NCBI GenBank assembly: GCA_045617405.1
Contig: JAZLIL010000116.1
Location: 1-7,144, forward strand
DNA: 7,144 bases
Source of the DNA: JAZLIL01 sp045617405
Lineage (GTDB): Bacteria; Bacillota; Clostridia; Lachnospirales; Lachnospiraceae
Direction: 5' to 3'
The notes under the pieces are model-generated. The model was not told the origin of the DNA. It was given only the letters and a program-made list of their open reading frames with translations, and made no database searches. Below are positions 5,359-7,144 of this stretch, piece after piece. Each line of letters starts with the position of its first letter. Positions within the stretch are counted from its first letter, which is position 1. The position numbers and the translations under genes were made by a program.

Positions 5359-5565
5359 ATGGCAAAAATAACTATCAATGAGTTATTGTGCAAAGGCTGT
5401 GAAATGTGTGTTAATGCCTGCCCAAAGGGACTTCTGGCGCTTTCAAAGACCAAGATTAACGCCAAGGGCTATCATCCCGCCGAGATGACAGACCAGTCGA
5501 AGTGTACAGGCTGCAAGTCGTGCGCAACAATGTGCCCGGATATTGCAATTACGATTGAAAAGTAA
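5359..5565 (+). CDS. 2[4Fe-4S] ferredoxin-like delta subunit of 2-oxoacid:ferredoxin oxidoreductase
   Basis: This 68-residue protein has two complete cluster motifs, CxxCxxCxxxCP with Cys11, 14, 17 and 21, and again with Cys49, 52, 55 and 59. This pattern binds two [4Fe-4S] clusters. Its position immediately before the alpha and beta subunit genes marks it as the delta subunit (KorD/VorC/PorD type), which passes electrons from the thiamine-bound intermediate to free ferredoxin. The start is supported by AAAGGAG (5344-5350), eight bases upstream; an overlapping ATG at 5351 is in another frame. The 75 bp gap from stop to next start carries the ribosome site of vorB. A free-standing ferredoxin is the alternative, but the context argues against it. 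Confidence 0.88.
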   Translation: MAKITINELLCKGCEMCVNACPKGLLALSKTKINAKGYHPAEMTDQSKCTGCKSCATMCPDIAITIEK

Positions 5566-5626
5566 GCTGTTCACGGAAAATACTTTCGGGTGTTTCAATG
5601 ATCAGAAAGAATGCTAAATCTATTCC

Positions 5627-5632
5627 AGGAGG
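5627..5632 (+). promoter_or_regulatory. Ribosome site AGGAGG that decides the ATG start at 5641
   Basis: AGGAGG ends eight bases before ATG 5641. The in-frame ATG at 5611 lies upstream of this site and would add ten residues (MLNLFQEDLR) with no family counterpart that I recall. Confidence 0.75.
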
Positions 5633-5640
5633 ATCTTCGC

Positions 5641-6714
5641 ATGTCAGAAAAAGTTTTGATGAAGGGTAACGAAGCACTTGCTGAAGCTGCTATTCAGGCA
5701 GGCTGTCGTCATTTCTTCGGATATCCTATCACACCTCAGACAGAATTGTCTGCGTATATGTCGAAAAGAATGCCTAAGGTCGGCGGTCTCTTCTTACAGG
5801 CAGAGTCCGAGATTGCGGCTATCAATATGGTCCTTGGCGCTGCCAGCACAGGTGTTCGCGCCATGACCTCTTCAAGTTCACCGGGAATCAGCCTTAAGAC
5901 AGAGGGTATCTCTTACCTTGCAGGCTGCGATGTTCCCTGTGTTATCATCAATGTTCAGCGTGGCGGTCCCGGACTCGGCGGCATCCAGCCTTCACAGGCA
6001 GATTACTGGCAGGCAACAAAGGCCACAGGACATGGTGATTTCCAGATTCTTGTCTATGCTCCTTCTACCATTCAGGAGATGGTGGATCTCATCAGCGATG
6101 CTTTTGAGACTGCTGAGAAGTACCGCATGCCCGCCATGATTCTTTCAGACGGTATGCTTGGACAGATGATGGAGCCCGTTTCAATTTCGATGGACGTTCC
6201 GGAAGCTCCCGATTTTGCCGACCGGAAGCCTTGGGCAACAAACGGACACAAGAATAAGAGACCTCATAACATTGTTAATTCGCTTTACATAGACCCTCCC
6301 GTACTGGAGGATCTCATCCACGAGCGTTTTGAAAGATATGCAAAGGCTCAGGAGAATGAGGCAAGAGCCGAAGAGTACATGTGTGATGATGCAGATATCA
6401 TCGTTGTGGCTTACGGTGCATCGGCACGTGTCAGCAGAAGTGCTGTCATGGCTGCAAGAGAGCAGGGTATCAAGGCCGGACTTCTTCGTCCGATTACACT
6501 TTGGCCTTATCCTTCGAAGTCAATCGAAAAGTATGTTGACACGGTAAAGAGCTTCCTCGCTGTAGAGATGAGCATGGGTCAGATGGTAGATGATGTAAAG
6601 CTCTGCGTAAACGGCAGAAAGCCTGTTGAGTTTTACGGACGTACAGGCGGCATTATCCCCACACCTGCCGAGGTACTTGGCGAGATTAAGCGTATTGCCG
6701 GAAAGGAGGCGTAA
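5641..6714 (+). CDS. vorB: 2-oxoacid:ferredoxin oxidoreductase alpha subunit, VorB type
   Basis: The 357-residue product has the usual length for the VorB/KorA alpha subunit. With the beta subunit it forms the thiamine-diphosphate active site that converts a 2-oxoacid and CoA into acyl-CoA, CO2 and reduced ferredoxin. Visible features: GYPITPQTE (27-35), a conserved substrate-side loop; AESEIAAI (54-61), carrying the Glu that normally activates the thiamine ring; TSSSSPGISLKTEGISYL (76-93); NVQRGGPGLGG (104-114); and a C-terminal transketolase-like domain (about 250-357) with VVAYGASAR (255-263), LLRPITLWP (281-289) and YGRTGGIIPTPAEV (332-345). No ferredoxin or gamma domain is fused. It is followed by the beta gene with a two-base gap. 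The name follows the annotation customary for clostridial relatives; branched-chain 2-oxoacids, 2-oxoglutarate or indolepyruvate-like substrates cannot be separated by eye. Confidence 0.9.
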   Translation: MSEKVLMKGNEALAEAAIQAGCRHFFGYPITPQTELSAYMSKRMPKVGGLFLQAESEIAAINMVLGAASTGVRAMTSSSSPGISLKTEGISYLAGCDVPCVIINVQRGGPGLGGIQPSQADYWQATKATGHGDFQILVYAPSTIQEMVDLISDAFETAEKYRMPAMILSDGMLGQMMEPVSISMDVPEAPDFADRKPWATNGHKNKRPHNIVNSLYIDPPVLEDLIHERFERYAKAQENEARAEEYMCDDADIIVVAYGASARVSRSAVMAAREQGIKAGLLRPITLWPYPSKSIEKYVDTVKSFLAVEMSMGQMVDDVKLCVNGRKPVEFYGRTGGIIPTPAEVLGEIKRIAGKEA

Positions 6715-6716
6715 TC

Positions 6717-7144
6717 ATGGAAGTTGTATTTCAGAAACCTCATGCTTTAACAGATGTTCCGTTCCATTACTGCCCCGGATGTACTCATGGTATTGTTCAC
6801 CGTCTTGTTGCGGAAGTACTTGATGAACTCGGTGTTGAAGGCAATGCAATCGGTGTTGCCAGCGTAGGCTGTTCTGTTTTTGCATATAACTATTTTAACT
6901 GCGACATGATCCAGGCACCTCACGGACGTGCTCAGGCAGTTGCTACAGGCGCAAAGCGCGCAAGACCCGACAGCGTGGTATTCACCTATCAGGGCGACGG
7001 CGATCTTGCCGCCATCGGAACATGTGAGACTGTTCACGCCGCTACCCGTGGTGAGAACATCACAGTAATCTTTATCAACAATGCTATCTACGGAATGACA
7101 GGCGGCCAGATGGCCCCCACATCGCTTCCCGGACAGGTGACGCA
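6717..7144 (+). CDS. 2-oxoacid:ferredoxin oxidoreductase beta subunit, thiamine diphosphate-binding (partial)
   Basis: The ATG at 6717 follows a strong GGAGG (6705-6709) lying inside the end of vorB, two bases after its stop, so translation is probably coupled. The 142 codons present run off the right edge; family members are usually 250-290 residues. Visible features: HYCPGCTHG (17-25), whose Cys19 and Cys22, together with Cys52 in SVGCSVF, are probable ligands of a [4Fe-4S] cluster, with the fourth expected beyond the window; APHGRAQAVATGAKRA (67-82), typical of the family; and the thiamine diphosphate motif GDGDLAAIG to NN (93-122, with 25 residues between GDG and NN). It pairs with VorB to form the active site. 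It would be called VorA or KorB depending on the substrate, which is unresolved. The gamma subunit should follow downstream. Confidence 0.92.
   Translation, partial: MEVVFQKPHALTDVPFHYCPGCTHGIVHRLVAEVLDELGVEGNAIGVASVGCSVFAYNYFNCDMIQAPHGRAQAVATGAKRARPDSVVFTYQGDGDLAAIGTCETVHAATRGENITVIFINNAIYGMTGGQMAPTSLPGQVT

Noticed and set aside
6747..7037. 96-codon minus-strand open frame
   Set aside because: It is antisense to the beta subunit gene, whose thiamine and CPGC motifs prove the plus-strand frame.

Overview
The window looks like a chromosomal segment of a gut-type anaerobic Clostridia species (Bacillota; perhaps Oscillospiraceae or Lachnospiraceae). This is inferred from strong AGGAGG-type ribosome sites, TTGaca/TATAAT-type promoters, moderate base composition, and a ferredoxin-dependent 2-oxoacid oxidoreductase operon typical of strict anaerobes. 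No phage, transposon, CRISPR, tRNA or rRNA signal was seen.

Region 1 (1-2807) is a divergent sugar-catabolism pair. The left edge carries, on the minus strand, the first 351 codons of an L-fucose/L-arabinose isomerase-family enzyme whose 3' end lies outside the window. It faces a complete xylulokinase on the plus strand across a 260 bp control region. That region holds a good promoter for the kinase and a perfect TTGTCT-4-AGACAA inverted repeat just after its predicted transcription start, the likely operator of a sugar-responsive regulator. An isomerase producing a ketopentose followed by a ketopentose kinase makes a plausible two-step route into the pentose phosphate pathway.

Region 2 (2824-4470) holds small genes on the plus strand. 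A PAP2-family membrane phosphatase begins 16 bp after xylB. A 128 bp gap with its own promoter and a 12 bp stem over the ribosome site follows. Then come a Sm_multidrug_ex family membrane protein and an 83-residue protein that resembles only the N-terminal third of a HAD phosphatase. A strong intrinsic terminator (4431-4470) closes the unit.

Region 3 (4499-7144) starts at a near-consensus promoter and reads as one operon: a MinD/CobQ-like P-loop ATPase of unknown role, a small 2[4Fe-4S] ferredoxin-like delta subunit, the VorB-type alpha subunit and, running off the right edge, the thiamine-diphosphate beta subunit of a 2-oxoacid:ferredoxin oxidoreductase. The gamma subunit is expected just beyond the window. 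The enzyme would oxidatively decarboxylate a 2-oxoacid to an acyl-CoA while reducing ferredoxin, or run in reverse for amino-acid synthesis.

No stretch over 300 bp lacks a gene. The most interesting points are the ATPase tied to the oxidoreductase, the mini-HAD protein, the hairpin that overlaps both a terminator-like T run and a ribosome site, and the unusual isomerase/xylulokinase pairing. No wholly new system is evident.
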